From IMG/VR virus record IMGVR_UViG_3300025110_000143, positions 1 through 22,599 of that record: a stretch of DNA of 22,599 nucleotides; one strand, given 5' to 3'. A program made the translations under genes and the position numbers. This DNA comes from a virus. Under the pieces are notes generated by a model. It did not search any database. It was not told the origin of the DNA and saw nothing but the letters and a program-made list of their open reading frames with translations. The stretch's first letter is position 1. Each line of letters opens with the position of its first letter. Positions 7,724 to 14,912 of this stretch are shown here, piece after piece.

Positions 7724-8902
7724 TTAGAAACTAAAATCATTTCGGGTATATGCTCCTGAGAGATCCTCGGGGATGATCCTCATAATTTTAGCTGTTTGAT
7801 TTGTTTCTGCATCTCTGGCCACTGCTAGGAGTCTATCCCCTTCACCAGTTTCCAGTTGTGCTTTTCCGTACTGTCTCTGCCTCTTTAGCATATCTGCAGT
7901 ACCGTATTTGATCAGTGCGTTATCTATTCCGCTGATCATCGGAGCATCTGTGTCAGCCGTTAGTGGCCTAATCTTTTTCTTCCCTAAAATTGTCAACTGT
8001 ATCGGTCCAGTAGAATCATACTCTGGCCTGTTGTATAATCTGACTCTCTGAAACTCAGACTTGGTTTCCCAAGCGTTCCAGTAGAACTTATCGTATCCTG
8101 TAATGTTCTTTACGATAATAGTGTCAGTAGTTTCCTCCTTGGACAAAGATGTAATCTCAGAATAACTTTCAAAAGTTACATTAGTTGAAGGACTTGCTGC
8201 CAAGGTGATTGTTTCCTTATAAATTCTGTCAGGATCACCCTTTAATTTTCCTACTACTTCAATTTTCTTCCCAGCATCTGCTGCATCGACTGCCTCAAAG
8301 TAAAGATCGCCGTTAACGAGATTAAAATTAATACCCACAGAGGAAATAGCAGAAAACTTATTAGCAGTTCCTTTCTCGTTAATTGATGACGGATCTGCCA
8401 TAAACTGCGTGATGATTTCTGAAGGGATGAGTTCTTCATTGTCTGCTGTTATTGCCAACACTTGTGAAATGTTCTGCGGTAAAATCAACTGATCACTGTA
8501 TCCTGAAGCGTAGGCTGTAGCTGCTGCCCCTGATCCAGATCCACCTGTAAAAGTTACTGTAGGATTGTCTTCGTAGTTCTGGCCTGCATTAGTAAGAACA
8601 ATCTCACCAACTGAATCATTAAACAGTTTAGCTGTTGCTGCTGCAGAGCTTCCTGTTGTGCTTGTAAATCCAACAGTAGGAGCTGAAGTGTAACCACTTC
8701 CTCCGTCTGTTAATTCAAGGTAGATGATCCTTCCGTCTGGTTCAGTTGTTACTCGATCAACTACAAGGCTTTCACGCCAAAGAGCTGAATCATAGATTAA
8801 CTGATGATGCTGCCTGACATACTCTTTGCATCTGGTGATGCTTGTACTGTCTGTTTTACCAACCAGATTGCAGATGTATGTGGCTATTTGTAAAAGTGTC
8901 AT
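7724..8902 (-). CDS. Head-tail adaptor / tail tubular protein A-like protein
   Basis: A 392-residue protein just upstream of the nozzle gene, starting in a TAATG overlap with the previous gene; AGGA eight bases upstream is the likely ribosome-binding site. It has the T7 gp11-like layout. There is an N-terminal helical part (residues 1-45, ending in the YDSALWRES segment), a beta middle, and a C-terminal helical part (DNALIKYGTADMLKRQRQYGKAQ, 327-349, then a helix to 370). In this family the helices bind the portal and the tail nozzle. Residues 59-131 are an inserted pair of glycine-rich GGSGY..APTV.FT repeats. Order and layout support the call; sequence similarity to T7 itself is low. Confidence 0.75.
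   Translation of the reverse strand: MTLLQIATYICNLVGKTDSTSITRCKEYVRQHHQLIYDSALWRESLVVDRVTTEPDGRIIYLELTDGGSGYTSAPTVGFTSTTGSSAAATAKLFNDSVGEIVLTNAGQNYEDNPTVTFTGGSGSGAAATAYASGYSDQLILPQNISQVLAITADNEELIPSEIITQFMADPSSINEKGTANKFSAISSVGINFNLVNGDLYFEAVDAADAGKKIEVVGKLKGDPDRIYKETITLAASPSTNVTFESYSEITSLSKEETTDTIIVKNITGYDKFYWNAWETKSEFQRVRLYNRPEYDSTGPIQLTILGKKKIRPLTADTDAPMISGIDNALIKYGTADMLKRQRQYGKAQLETGEGDRLLAVARDAETNQTAKIMRIIPEDLSGAYTRNDFSF
8510..8728 (-). repeat. Tandem glycine-rich beta repeats within the adaptor protein
   Basis: Residues 59-93 (containing LTDGGSGYTSAPTVGFTS and SSAAATA) and 98-131 (containing LTNAGQNYEDNPTVTFTG and GSGAAATA) are two tandem copies of the pattern LT.GG.GY...PTV.FT..G.G.AA.A. 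This pattern is widespread in bacterial and phage surface proteins. It looks like an insertion into the adaptor fold. Confidence 0.75.
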
Positions 8903-9921
8903 TAGGCAGTTCCTAAACCAAATACTTGAAACGTGAAACCCCCTTGAGGATCTCTAGGTGTAGCATCTGAGTAAACATCTTCAGTTCTGAGTTCAAAAGA
9001 TGAAGCTGTTTTGTTTACTGCTTTCGCTATCTGCCCGTAACGATTATTTTGTCCTATAGCCAATTCAAACCCGTTTCCTATAACGTGATACTTCACCCCC
9101 GGTAATGCTTCCTGAAATGTTACAGTAAATCTTCCTTCATCAATTCTGGTTATACCAGAAATATTAAAAGGATTCTCTATAGTTATGTTGTCAGAGGAAT
9201 CTAGTATAATGTGGGCAAAGGCTTTAATCAGCATTGCACTACTTTGGTTAACTGTTAAAACATCAGCGTCATCAGTCCCTGCAGTAGTTGGATTAATAGC
9301 TCTTGCTGCTGTAGCTAATCGAACGACCCCACTTGTAGTTGTTAATGCTGGTAAACTTTGTATTAACTTCTTAGGGGAAACTTGTGCTAGTCCTGCAGGA
9401 GACTCGTCAAATATCAGAAGTCTGTCGTTGTCCATATCTAGACTGCCTGATGTCAGATCTGTCTGCCCTGTTATAGCTGTTGTGTGTAGCCTTAGTTTTG
9501 CTGCTGTGTTGTTCGTTACGTTAACGTTACTGCTGTTAACCAGTTTAAACTCATCAGCTACTACTGCATTGATGCTGTCACTTGTTCCTACAAGTAACTT
9601 TGAAGATCCGTCTGATCCTCCTCCTATCATTGCCAAGTTGGAAGGATCTCCTGTGCTGTTGGTACTGCGTACCTTAACAGTCTGAGATCCCATATCCTCC
9701 AGCTTGGTGTTATCTACTGCATTGTTCCTGATTGTTCCTGTAGTAACAGGCTGAGGTGATGCAGTGCTGATCTTGTCAGCAGTCACAGCGTTAGTAGCTA
9801 ACTCTGTTGAACCTATTGAGCCAGCCGTTACAGTGGCATTGTCTACTAAATTATTTAGGGAGGCAGCCGTAACTGAGTCACCAGTTGTAAAGGTTGTTCC
9901 CTTGGTCAAATAGGTTCCCAT
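8902..9921 (-). CDS. Tail fibre protein (second fibre)
   Basis: A 339-residue protein with the Ser/Thr/Asn-rich, low-charge composition of trimeric tail fibres. Residues 30-75 contain fibre-type repeats (IGSTELATNAVTADKI, then IRNNAVDNTKLED). The middle is beta-rich. The C-terminal 85 residues (ISGITRIDEGRFTVTF and onward to FQVFGLGTA) look like a compact beta tip domain. No S74 chaperone is present. AAGG eight bases upstream of the ATG is the likely ribosome-binding site. It could instead be a short spike or collar fibre. The receptor is unknown. Confidence 0.7.
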   Translation of the reverse strand: MGTYLTKGTTFTTGDSVTAASLNNLVDNATVTAGSIGSTELATNAVTADKISTASPQPVTTGTIRNNAVDNTKLEDMGSQTVKVRSTNSTGDPSNLAMIGGGSDGSSKLLVGTSDSINAVVADEFKLVNSSNVNVTNNTAAKLRLHTTAITGQTDLTSGSLDMDNDRLLIFDESPAGLAQVSPKKLIQSLPALTTTSGVVRLATAARAINPTTAGTDDADVLTVNQSSAMLIKAFAHIILDSSDNITIENPFNISGITRIDEGRFTVTFQEALPGVKYHVIGNGFELAIGQNNRYGQIAKAVNKTASSFELRTEDVYSDATPRDPQGGFTFQVFGLGTA

Positions 9922-9924
9922 AGT

Positions 9925-10158
9925 TTAAGCCTTCTTAGCTGCTTTTTTCTTTGGGGCTGGAGTAATGCTAGAAGCTGCTTCAACGGCTGCCTCTGCTGCG
10001 TCCTGTGTCTTTGCTACACCGTGTCTAAGGAAGATTGCTAAAATAGCTGTTACTGCGATATGCAATCCCTCAGCTAGTGATGCCTCCTCTGTTGCCACTG
10101 CTGCCGCTGCACCCAAAAGGGAAGTCAACGCCGTCCAAACTGTCTTACTTTTCCACAT
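9925..10158 (-). CDS. Small two-helix membrane protein, holin candidate
   Basis: A 77-residue protein with two hydrophobic stretches (TALTSLLGAAAAVA, residues 9-22, and LHIAVTAILAIFLRHGV, residues 32-48). Ala-rich and then strongly basic residues (PAPKKKAAKKA) end the protein. Size, paired membrane segments and positive tail fit a small class II holin. The opening (WKSKTVWTAL) resembles small membrane proteins of other phages. The RBS is AAGGA seven bases before the ATG. No endolysin is in the window, so the lysis role is inferred. Confidence 0.65.
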   Translation of the reverse strand: MWKSKTVWTALTSLLGAAAAVATEEASLAEGLHIAVTAILAIFLRHGVAKTQDAAEAAVEAASSITPAPKKKAAKKA

Positions 10159-10162
10159 CTTT

Positions 10163-10315
10163 TTATCCTTTTTTTATTAACTGTCTTATCTTCAAAATAA
10201 TATAAACCAAACTGGCCAAGCTCACTCCGCATTTCAGAATAAGATCTATTTCCAGCATCAAATTTCCTATCCCCACTGTAGCACTAGCCAGCACCTTAAA
10301 GTCGTCAAGGTTCAC
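10163..10315 (-). CDS. Small membrane protein, holin or holin-partner candidate
   Basis: The likely start is GTG at 10315, preceded by a G-rich GGGGGGA, giving 50 residues (VNLDDFKVLASATVGIG...). A TTG at 10348 would give 61 residues. It has two hydrophobic stretches (VLASATVGIGNLMLEI, and ILKCGVSLASLVYIILKI) and a basic tail (RQLIKKG). It lies four bases upstream of the other small membrane protein, so the two are probably co-translated. A holin or holin/antiholin pair is possible. No family is recognised with certainty. Confidence 0.6.
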   Translation of the reverse strand: MNLDDFKVLASATVGIGNLMLEIDLILKCGVSLASLVYIILKIRQLIKKG

Positions 10316-10366
10316 CCAAATCCCCCCACTAATATATCTAATAAACAAATCAGAAAAACTAGCAGC

Positions 10367-10756
10367 TTATTCTGCCGCCTCTTCTGTTGCTTCCTCAAAA
10401 TCATCAGAGGCTTCTTCTGCGTCATCAGATTCTTCCGCTGGTGCTACCACTGGAGTTTCTTCAGCTTCGATAACAGCATCAGGATCACGTTGTAGTCCAA
10501 GCTGGGCTAAAGCCAAGTCACCAATATAAGTAGCATCATCTTTGTCAGACCCCCAAGCGTCCCAAGTTGGTCCAGTCACATTCAGTAAAGTTGAAACGAG
10601 TGGGTTGGTTCCCCAGACATCTTCTCCTTCAGGATTCGTAAACTTGCCCCAGCCAACTACGCTGAATTGCATTCCAAATTCTTGGGCTGAGTTTAGTGAT
10701 ACTGCTACTTTAGAAACGTTTAGCTCTGCTGTAGGTATTGTGTTTATTTCTATCAT
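10367..10756 (-). CDS. Unknown protein with acidic tail, downstream of fibre
   Basis: A 129-residue protein. The first 85 residues look folded and beta-rich, with several Trp (FSVVGWGKF, and TWDAWGSDKDDATYIGDLAL). The last 40 are Glu/Ala/Asp-rich and probably disordered (EESDDAEEASDDFEEATEEAAE in outline). It follows the S74 fibre gene immediately, suggesting a fibre-associated or fibre-assembly protein. The leader is A-rich with no clear Shine-Dalgarno. I do not recognise the family. Confidence 0.75.
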   Translation of the reverse strand: MIEINTIPTAELNVSKVAVSLNSAQEFGMQFSVVGWGKFTNPEGEDVWGTNPLVSTLLNVTGPTWDAWGSDKDDATYIGDLALAQLGLQRDPDAVIEAEETPVVAPAEESDDAEEASDDFEEATEEAAE

Positions 10757-10775
10757 TATTTTCTAATTTTTAAAA

Positions 10776-13658
10776 TTATGCGTTTTCTAAAGCCTCTATT
10801 TTTGCTTTCAATTCTTTAATTGCTGCCACCAAAAGAGGCACTAGCTTGCTTTGGTCAATGCCTTGATAATCAGGTTGTTCCTCGGTCAATTCTTCTTGTG
10901 CTTCAACGGCTTGAATTTCTGGCTGACCTTGAACGGCTTGAATTTCTTCAGTTTTAATATCGCCAATTGAAACGCCTTCTGGAAGTTCGTCTCCTTCTTC
11001 GTAATAAGTTGCTGGTTGATATTCAACTGCCTCAACTGCTTCTTGATATTCAACTGCCTCAACTGCTTCTTGAACAACGACGGTTTTCATCGCGTCTTTT
11101 TCGCCAGTAACCGCTTCGGGTACTATCGCTTGAGCCTCGTGGGCAACAAATCCGTCAACCGTTTTTTCGGAGTCTGCTTTAAAGTTAAAACGATAAACTG
11201 GTAGTTGTTCAATTCGGTCTAATGCACCTGTTAACGGTTCAAGATTTTCTTTTAATCGATAATCTGAAGAAGTGTTAAACGAGGTCGCCGAGCCATTAGT
11301 TTTTATAGAACCGACTTCGCCGTTCGGATTGTAAAATAAATAATGTCCACGAGTCCCTGTGTTGTCCGCAGACGTTTGAGTGTTCGGCCCGCTACTTGAC
11401 GTTGTCGCCAAAGACTTCCAGCCGACTGTCGCGCCTGTTGCTGACACTGCGCCGATTTCTAAATCTCCGGCAAATGTGGCTAGACCGCCAAATTTTGAAG
11501 TGCCTCCTACAGTTAACGGGTCTGTTATTGCCCCACTTGAAAGCCCAATGCCTACGTTACCATTTCCTTTTACGATGAATATATTAGCATTTCCAGATGA
11601 CTCAGCTTTAAAAACATTGGTGTGCGTAGTGCTTGTAGCAGTGGTAACAAACAATCCATTGTCTTCAGACTGAGTGCCAGAGTTACTGATTGTTGTTAAG
11701 AAATCACCGTTAGCTGTGTCGCCGCTGACGCTCAACCCGTTTGAGCAAGTGACGAGTCCCGCCGATGAAATCGACATCCTCTCCGTGCCGGTGGCGTTGT
11801 TGTCGTGGGAAGTTATTCGAAGTGTAGGCGTTGGGCCTGACCCAGCTCGCTGCGCACTTATGAGAAATCCGTAGTTATCAGCGCTTGACGTGCCGAGTGC
11901 GACTGAGGTAACGCCTGTTGTATTTGTTGTTCCAGACGGTAACAATTTAAGTGCCGCGCCCGAAAACGGTGTTCCGGTGGTTGTCTCTTGCGCCTTGTTA
12001 AGCGTTACGGTTCCCGTCGAACCAATGCGTAGTCGCTCACTACCTTGCGTTGAAAATGTTATCGGGTTTGACGTTCCTCCGCTTGCATTTGCTATGTCAA
12101 AAATGTCACTACTTGGATTAGAAATTACGCCTTTGACGGAAGTGTTACGGACGTAAATTGTGCCGTTGACATCTAATTTTGCATTCGCGTCTGGAGAAAT
12201 TCCTAGCCCCGTATTCCCGGCCGCTGAAATTTCCATCGCAGTTGTGGTGGCAACTCGCATACGAATTGTATTTGGCGTACCGTGAGAACCACCACGCAAA
12301 CTGATGTTGCCGCCGTTGTTTGTTGCGTTGCCTCCTGCAATCGTCAATTCGCCTTCTGCATTATCAGATGTAATAGTGCCACCGTTGTCGCTAAAAGTAA
12401 GAAATTTATCCAAAAGCAATTCTCTGTCCTGTGGCGTTCCTTGACTTGTGCCAATTCTTGCACTCGTACTGTTAAGTTGAACAATAGGTTGAGTCTGCTG
12501 AATTGTGCCTCCCATTGTTCCGTCAGAATTTCCTGCTCGATCCTGACACATCGATGACTGCGTTGGATTTGCAAATGCTAGGTCGTGATCCGTTAATGCA
12601 CCTACTTCATCAACTTGCCAGGTGTCAATTGTAACTACGTTCCCAGTACCTAAACTTGACTCTAAATTAATAAAACAATCTTGAGCGTGGTGTGCTGTAA
12701 ATTCTATAATATCATCAACAAAACTTGTGGTTAGAGGAGTTCCATAAACAAGACCGTTTTGCGTGTTCACAGCAAAACGAGGACCAGCAGAACCTCCTGT
12801 GTATTTAGCCGTGATTCTGACACGATATTTTTTACCAACTACTAAATCTTTTTTTAAATCACTTGTGTTACGCAGATAATTAAATGCTCCGCTTACGTTA
12901 TTATTATACGTGATTGTTAAATTATTGCTGACGTTAGCAATTGCGTTGCCTCCGTAAGCTGTCCAGCTATATGTGCCGCTTGTGAATGTGCTTGCAGTCG
13001 CATCGACTAAATCCTGTTCTCCGTACTGACTTTCAAACGGAACGTCAGCACGTTGAAAACAAGTGTCCACTTCGTCGTGTGTGAGAGCCTTATTCCAAGT
13101 CCGAAATCTGTACAGTCCTCCTAGGAATGTGTATCCAGATCCAGAGTTGCCGATCATTGCTGTGGACGAAACACCATCACCTAAATTAATTGATGCTGAT
13201 GTAGCAATAGAGACAGACGCAACTTCTGTGCCGTTACGATATAAAACTGCATTTCCTGATCTGTCACAACTTACAACGTAATGCGTTGGCTCGTTGTAAT
13301 CTGCTGCCATATTATACGCTAAATCGTACTGAGTCGCTGATCCTACAGCGTTGAAGAAAATCAGTTTAACTACATTGCTAGAAACGTGATTTTCTATTGA
13401 AAACTTATTATTAACAGTAGTAGCAGACTGGTAAATAGATCCTCCGCTTGAACCAACTTCTCCAGTCTGATTCATAACAAACTCTATTGAGAAATCACTT
13501 GTACCAAATTCTACTGCTGCATTGTTGGCTAGGTGGATGTAGCCAGTGTTGGAGAAATACAGTCCTTGCCCGTCTGAACTATTGACAAGTTCGCGGATTA
13601 TTTCACCACCGCCTCCGCCGCTTGATGTGGAGGTGTTAATTATGTTGGCTATTCCCAT
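10776..13658 (-). CDS. Tail fibre/spike with LamG-like N-terminal domain and C-terminal S74 self-cleaving chaperone
   Basis: A 960-residue protein. After a Gly-rich linker (13-18), residues about 28-205 form a LamG/concanavalin-like domain (GLYFSNTGYIHLANNAAVEFG; FSIEFVM; GLYRFRTWNKALTHDEV). Residues about 218-352 look like a second jelly-roll carbohydrate-binding domain. The long middle carries fibre repeats (SERLRIGSTGTVTL; TERMSISSAGLVT; GNGNVGIG). Residues 797-806 (SSDYRLKENL) match the Peptidase_S74 cleavage site, with cleavage expected at S798, followed by DGFVAHEAQAIVPEAVTGE. The end (SKLVPLLVAAIKELKAKIEALE) is the coiled-coil chaperone tail. S74 domains trimerise the fibre and then cut themselves off. 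A 65-residue acidic insertion at 863-931 contains an exact repeat. It probably recognises the receptor. Residues from about 350 onward use CpG and CGN codons more than the neighbouring genes do. Confidence 0.9.
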   Translation of the reverse strand: MGIANIINTSTSSGGGGGEIIRELVNSSDGQGLYFSNTGYIHLANNAAVEFGTSDFSIEFVMNQTGEVGSSGGSIYQSATTVNNKFSIENHVSSNVVKLIFFNAVGSATQYDLAYNMAADYNEPTHYVVSCDRSGNAVLYRNGTEVASVSIATSASINLGDGVSSTAMIGNSGSGYTFLGGLYRFRTWNKALTHDEVDTCFQRADVPFESQYGEQDLVDATASTFTSGTYSWTAYGGNAIANVSNNLTITYNNNVSGAFNYLRNTSDLKKDLVVGKKYRVRITAKYTGGSAGPRFAVNTQNGLVYGTPLTTSFVDDIIEFTAHHAQDCFINLESSLGTGNVVTIDTWQVDEVGALTDHDLAFANPTQSSMCQDRAGNSDGTMGGTIQQTQPIVQLNSTSARIGTSQGTPQDRELLLDKFLTFSDNGGTITSDNAEGELTIAGGNATNNGGNISLRGGSHGTPNTIRMRVATTTAMEISAAGNTGLGISPDANAKLDVNGTIYVRNTSVKGVISNPSSDIFDIANASGGTSNPITFSTQGSERLRIGSTGTVTLNKAQETTTGTPFSGAALKLLPSGTTNTTGVTSVALGTSSADNYGFLISAQRAGSGPTPTLRITSHDNNATGTERMSISSAGLVTCSNGLSVSGDTANGDFLTTISNSGTQSEDNGLFVTTATSTTHTNVFKAESSGNANIFIVKGNGNVGIGLSSGAITDPLTVGGTSKFGGLATFAGDLEIGAVSATGATVGWKSLATTSSSGPNTQTSADNTGTRGHYLFYNPNGEVGSIKTNGSATSFNTSSDYRLKENLEPLTGALDRIEQLPVYRFNFKADSEKTVDGFVAHEAQAIVPEAVTGEKDAMKTVVVQEAVEAVEYQEAVEAVEYQPATYYEEGDELPEGVSIGDIKTEEIQAVQGQPEIQAVEAQEELTEEQPDYQGIDQSKLVPLLVAAIKELKAKIEALENA
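11016..11069 (-). repeat. Exact 27-bp tandem repeat, two copies
   Basis: TTGATATTCAACTGCCTC and the following nine bases occur at 11016-11042 and again, without change, at 11043-11069 on the plus strand. They encode two copies of the nine-residue EAVEAVEYQ unit in the acidic insertion of the S74 domain. Identity at DNA level indicates a recent slippage duplication that stays in frame. Confidence 0.95.
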
Positions 13659-13661
13659 CGT

Positions 13662-14027
13662 TTAGTTCCCCATCCTACCGCTGTAGGCTACGTTCACTTT
13701 ACCTGTACCTGTTGCTGTGCAGAAACTTAGTCCTGCTGTGTAACCTGCAAACGTGATAGCTCCTCCAGTTCCATCTTCATCTGAAGTACAAGCTGAAAGA
13801 ATTCCTGTGTAATTACCTGACGTAGTAGCGCATTTTGTTGATCCGCTTGCATTACCGTCTTTTGTCAGTCTGTAAAATACTGGTACTGTCCCAACATTCT
13901 GAATTATCAGGAATGCTGGACTCATCGAGGTTTGAATTGTTGAATCTGTTGCTGATCCCGTAGGGACAGATAGCTCTAGGTTTATTGTTTCACCAAAGTT
14001 GTGGAGAACATCGTTTTGTGCGCTCAT
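13662..14027 (-). CDS. Unknown small beta-rich virion protein
   Basis: A 121-residue protein rich in Ser, Thr and Gly, with strand-like segments (ETINLELSVP, PAFLIIQNVGTVPVFYRL, GKVNVAYSGRMGN) and three Cys residues. The composition is that of a small structural protein such as a head decoration or fibre-base protein. Its place just before the fibre gene fits either. The leader is TATAAAAA with no Shine-Dalgarno. No family is recognised. Confidence 0.75.
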   Translation of the reverse strand: MSAQNDVLHNFGETINLELSVPTGSATDSTIQTSMSPAFLIIQNVGTVPVFYRLTKDGNASGSTKCATTSGNYTGILSACTSDEDGTGGAITFAGYTAGLSFCTATGTGKVNVAYSGRMGN

Positions 14028-14030
14028 TTT

Positions 14031-14291
14031 TTATAAATTCCAAATCTTTTTCATTTGCCGCTTTGTGTAGCGACTTTTCCACCCTCCTGCTTTCATCTCT
14101 GCAGATCTGCAGGATCTCTTAATCTGTTCTTTAGGAGAGAGTGGTTTTTGTTGGCCTCCGAAGCTAAAACTGGTTGGTACATCAACCTTCATCCACTTCT
14201 GGCCTCCTTCTTCAAAACTATCAAGATCAGGAGAGGCTAGGATTTCCCTAACCTCACCTGTCTCAACATTCCTATAATCTAACAAAGGCAT
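14031..14291 (-). CDS. Unknown basic protein with FmdB-like opening but no zinc cysteines
   Basis: An 86-residue protein starting in a TAATG overlap, with AAGG seven bases upstream. The opening MPLLDYRNVETGEV follows the shape of FmdB-type zinc-ribbon proteins (MPxYxYxCxxCG), but both cysteines are replaced. The C-terminal 40 residues are basic (KEQIKRSCRSAEMKAGGWKSRYTKRQMKKIW). It could be a nucleic-acid-binding or virion protein. Function unknown. Confidence 0.75.
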   Translation of the reverse strand: MPLLDYRNVETGEVREILASPDLDSFEEGGQKWMKVDVPTSFSFGGQQKPLSPKEQIKRSCRSAEMKAGGWKSRYTKRQMKKIWNL

Positions 14292-14584
14292 TAATCAGCC
14301 TTGTAAACAGGTATCCAATACTGAACCCCGTTTATACTAATAAGAACTCCCTCAACATCAGTTCCTCCCGGTGTTAAACCAGAAACTGCATAAGTTGTGA
14401 GATTTGTAGATCCGTCTTTATCGGACCCGTCAATTTTTGCATTTGTAAACTCCAAGAAAGGAGTTGCTGACTGTGCTGTAGAGGTGTCTCCGTTAGGGGC
14501 TTCTATAGCAATTGTCTTTGCGTTGTTATTTCCTCCGTCAGTTGAATACTGACGACCTTCTAGTGCTTTTCCAATTATTGGCAT
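14291..14584 (-). CDS. Unknown small virion-region protein
   Basis: A 97-residue protein, neutral and Thr/Gly/Asn-rich, with a C-terminal beta hairpin-like end (VEGVLISINGVQYWIPVYKAD). It has a strong ribosome-binding site, AAGGAGG nine bases before the ATG, unlike most head genes here. It lies two genes after the capsid gene, where decoration or completion proteins are common. No family is recognised. Confidence 0.75.
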   Translation of the reverse strand: MPIIGKALEGRQYSTDGGNNNAKTIAIEAPNGDTSTAQSATPFLEFTNAKIDGSDKDGSTNLTTYAVSGLTPGGTDVEGVLISINGVQYWIPVYKAD

Positions 14585-14586
14585 TT

Positions 14587-14865
14587 TTACATTCCTCCTT
14601 CAGCGTCGATTTTCATCATCTCTGCCATTAGTTCATCGCGGCCCGGTCCTTCTTCAACTACTTCCTCTTCTACAACAGATTCCTCTGCTGGATAAGCAGG
14701 CTCTCCGTTGACAGTTTCCATAGCAATCTCGACCATATCCCCGTCCATTTCTGAGACAGTCCCTTCAATAGTGAAGGAAACTGCATCACCTTTTTCAGGT
14801 GAGAGAACCTCACCCTCCTCGCCTGCCATTTGAAGGCTGGCTACTGGTATCATTACGTTTGGCAT
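14587..14865 (-). CDS. Unknown small acidic protein following the capsid gene
   Basis: A 92-residue, strongly acidic protein. Residues 23-55 look like a small beta domain (GDAVSFTIEGTVSEMDGDMVEI). Residues 60-92 are Glu-rich (VVEEEVVEEG), ending in MAEMMKIDAEGGM. Short acidic proteins of this type often follow capsid genes in phages. Its ATG lies 11 bases after the GC-rich hairpin that closes the capsid gene, and no Shine-Dalgarno is visible. Confidence 0.75.
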   Translation of the reverse strand: MPNVMIPVASLQMAGEEGEVLSPEKGDAVSFTIEGTVSEMDGDMVEIAMETVNGEPAYPAEESVVEEEVVEEGPGRDELMAEMMKIDAEGGM

Positions 14866-14876
14866 AAGTATAAACC

Positions 14877-14898
14877 GGGAGGGGAATTACCCCCTCCC
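14877..14898 (-). terminator. GC-rich hairpin after the capsid gene, possible partial terminator
   Basis: An exact inverted repeat, GGGAGGGG (14877-14884) with CCCCTCCC (14891-14898), has a six-base loop. On the minus strand it is followed by GGTTTATACTT, a weak U-rich tract. It sits between the capsid stop and the next ATG. It may act as an attenuator or an mRNA-stabilising hairpin that favours capsid expression. Confidence 0.6.
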
Positions 14899-14912
14899 AG
14901 TGGTTAATAATC

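Noticed and set aside
9185-9685. 166-codon plus-strand open frame opposite the second fibre gene
   Set aside because: It is antisense to a well-supported fibre gene, low in charged residues and without a recognisable fold; it follows from the Thr/Ser/Ala codon pattern on the other strand.
11016-11069. CRISPR-like direct repeat
   Set aside because: The two 27-bp copies abut with no spacer and encode an in-frame peptide repeat.
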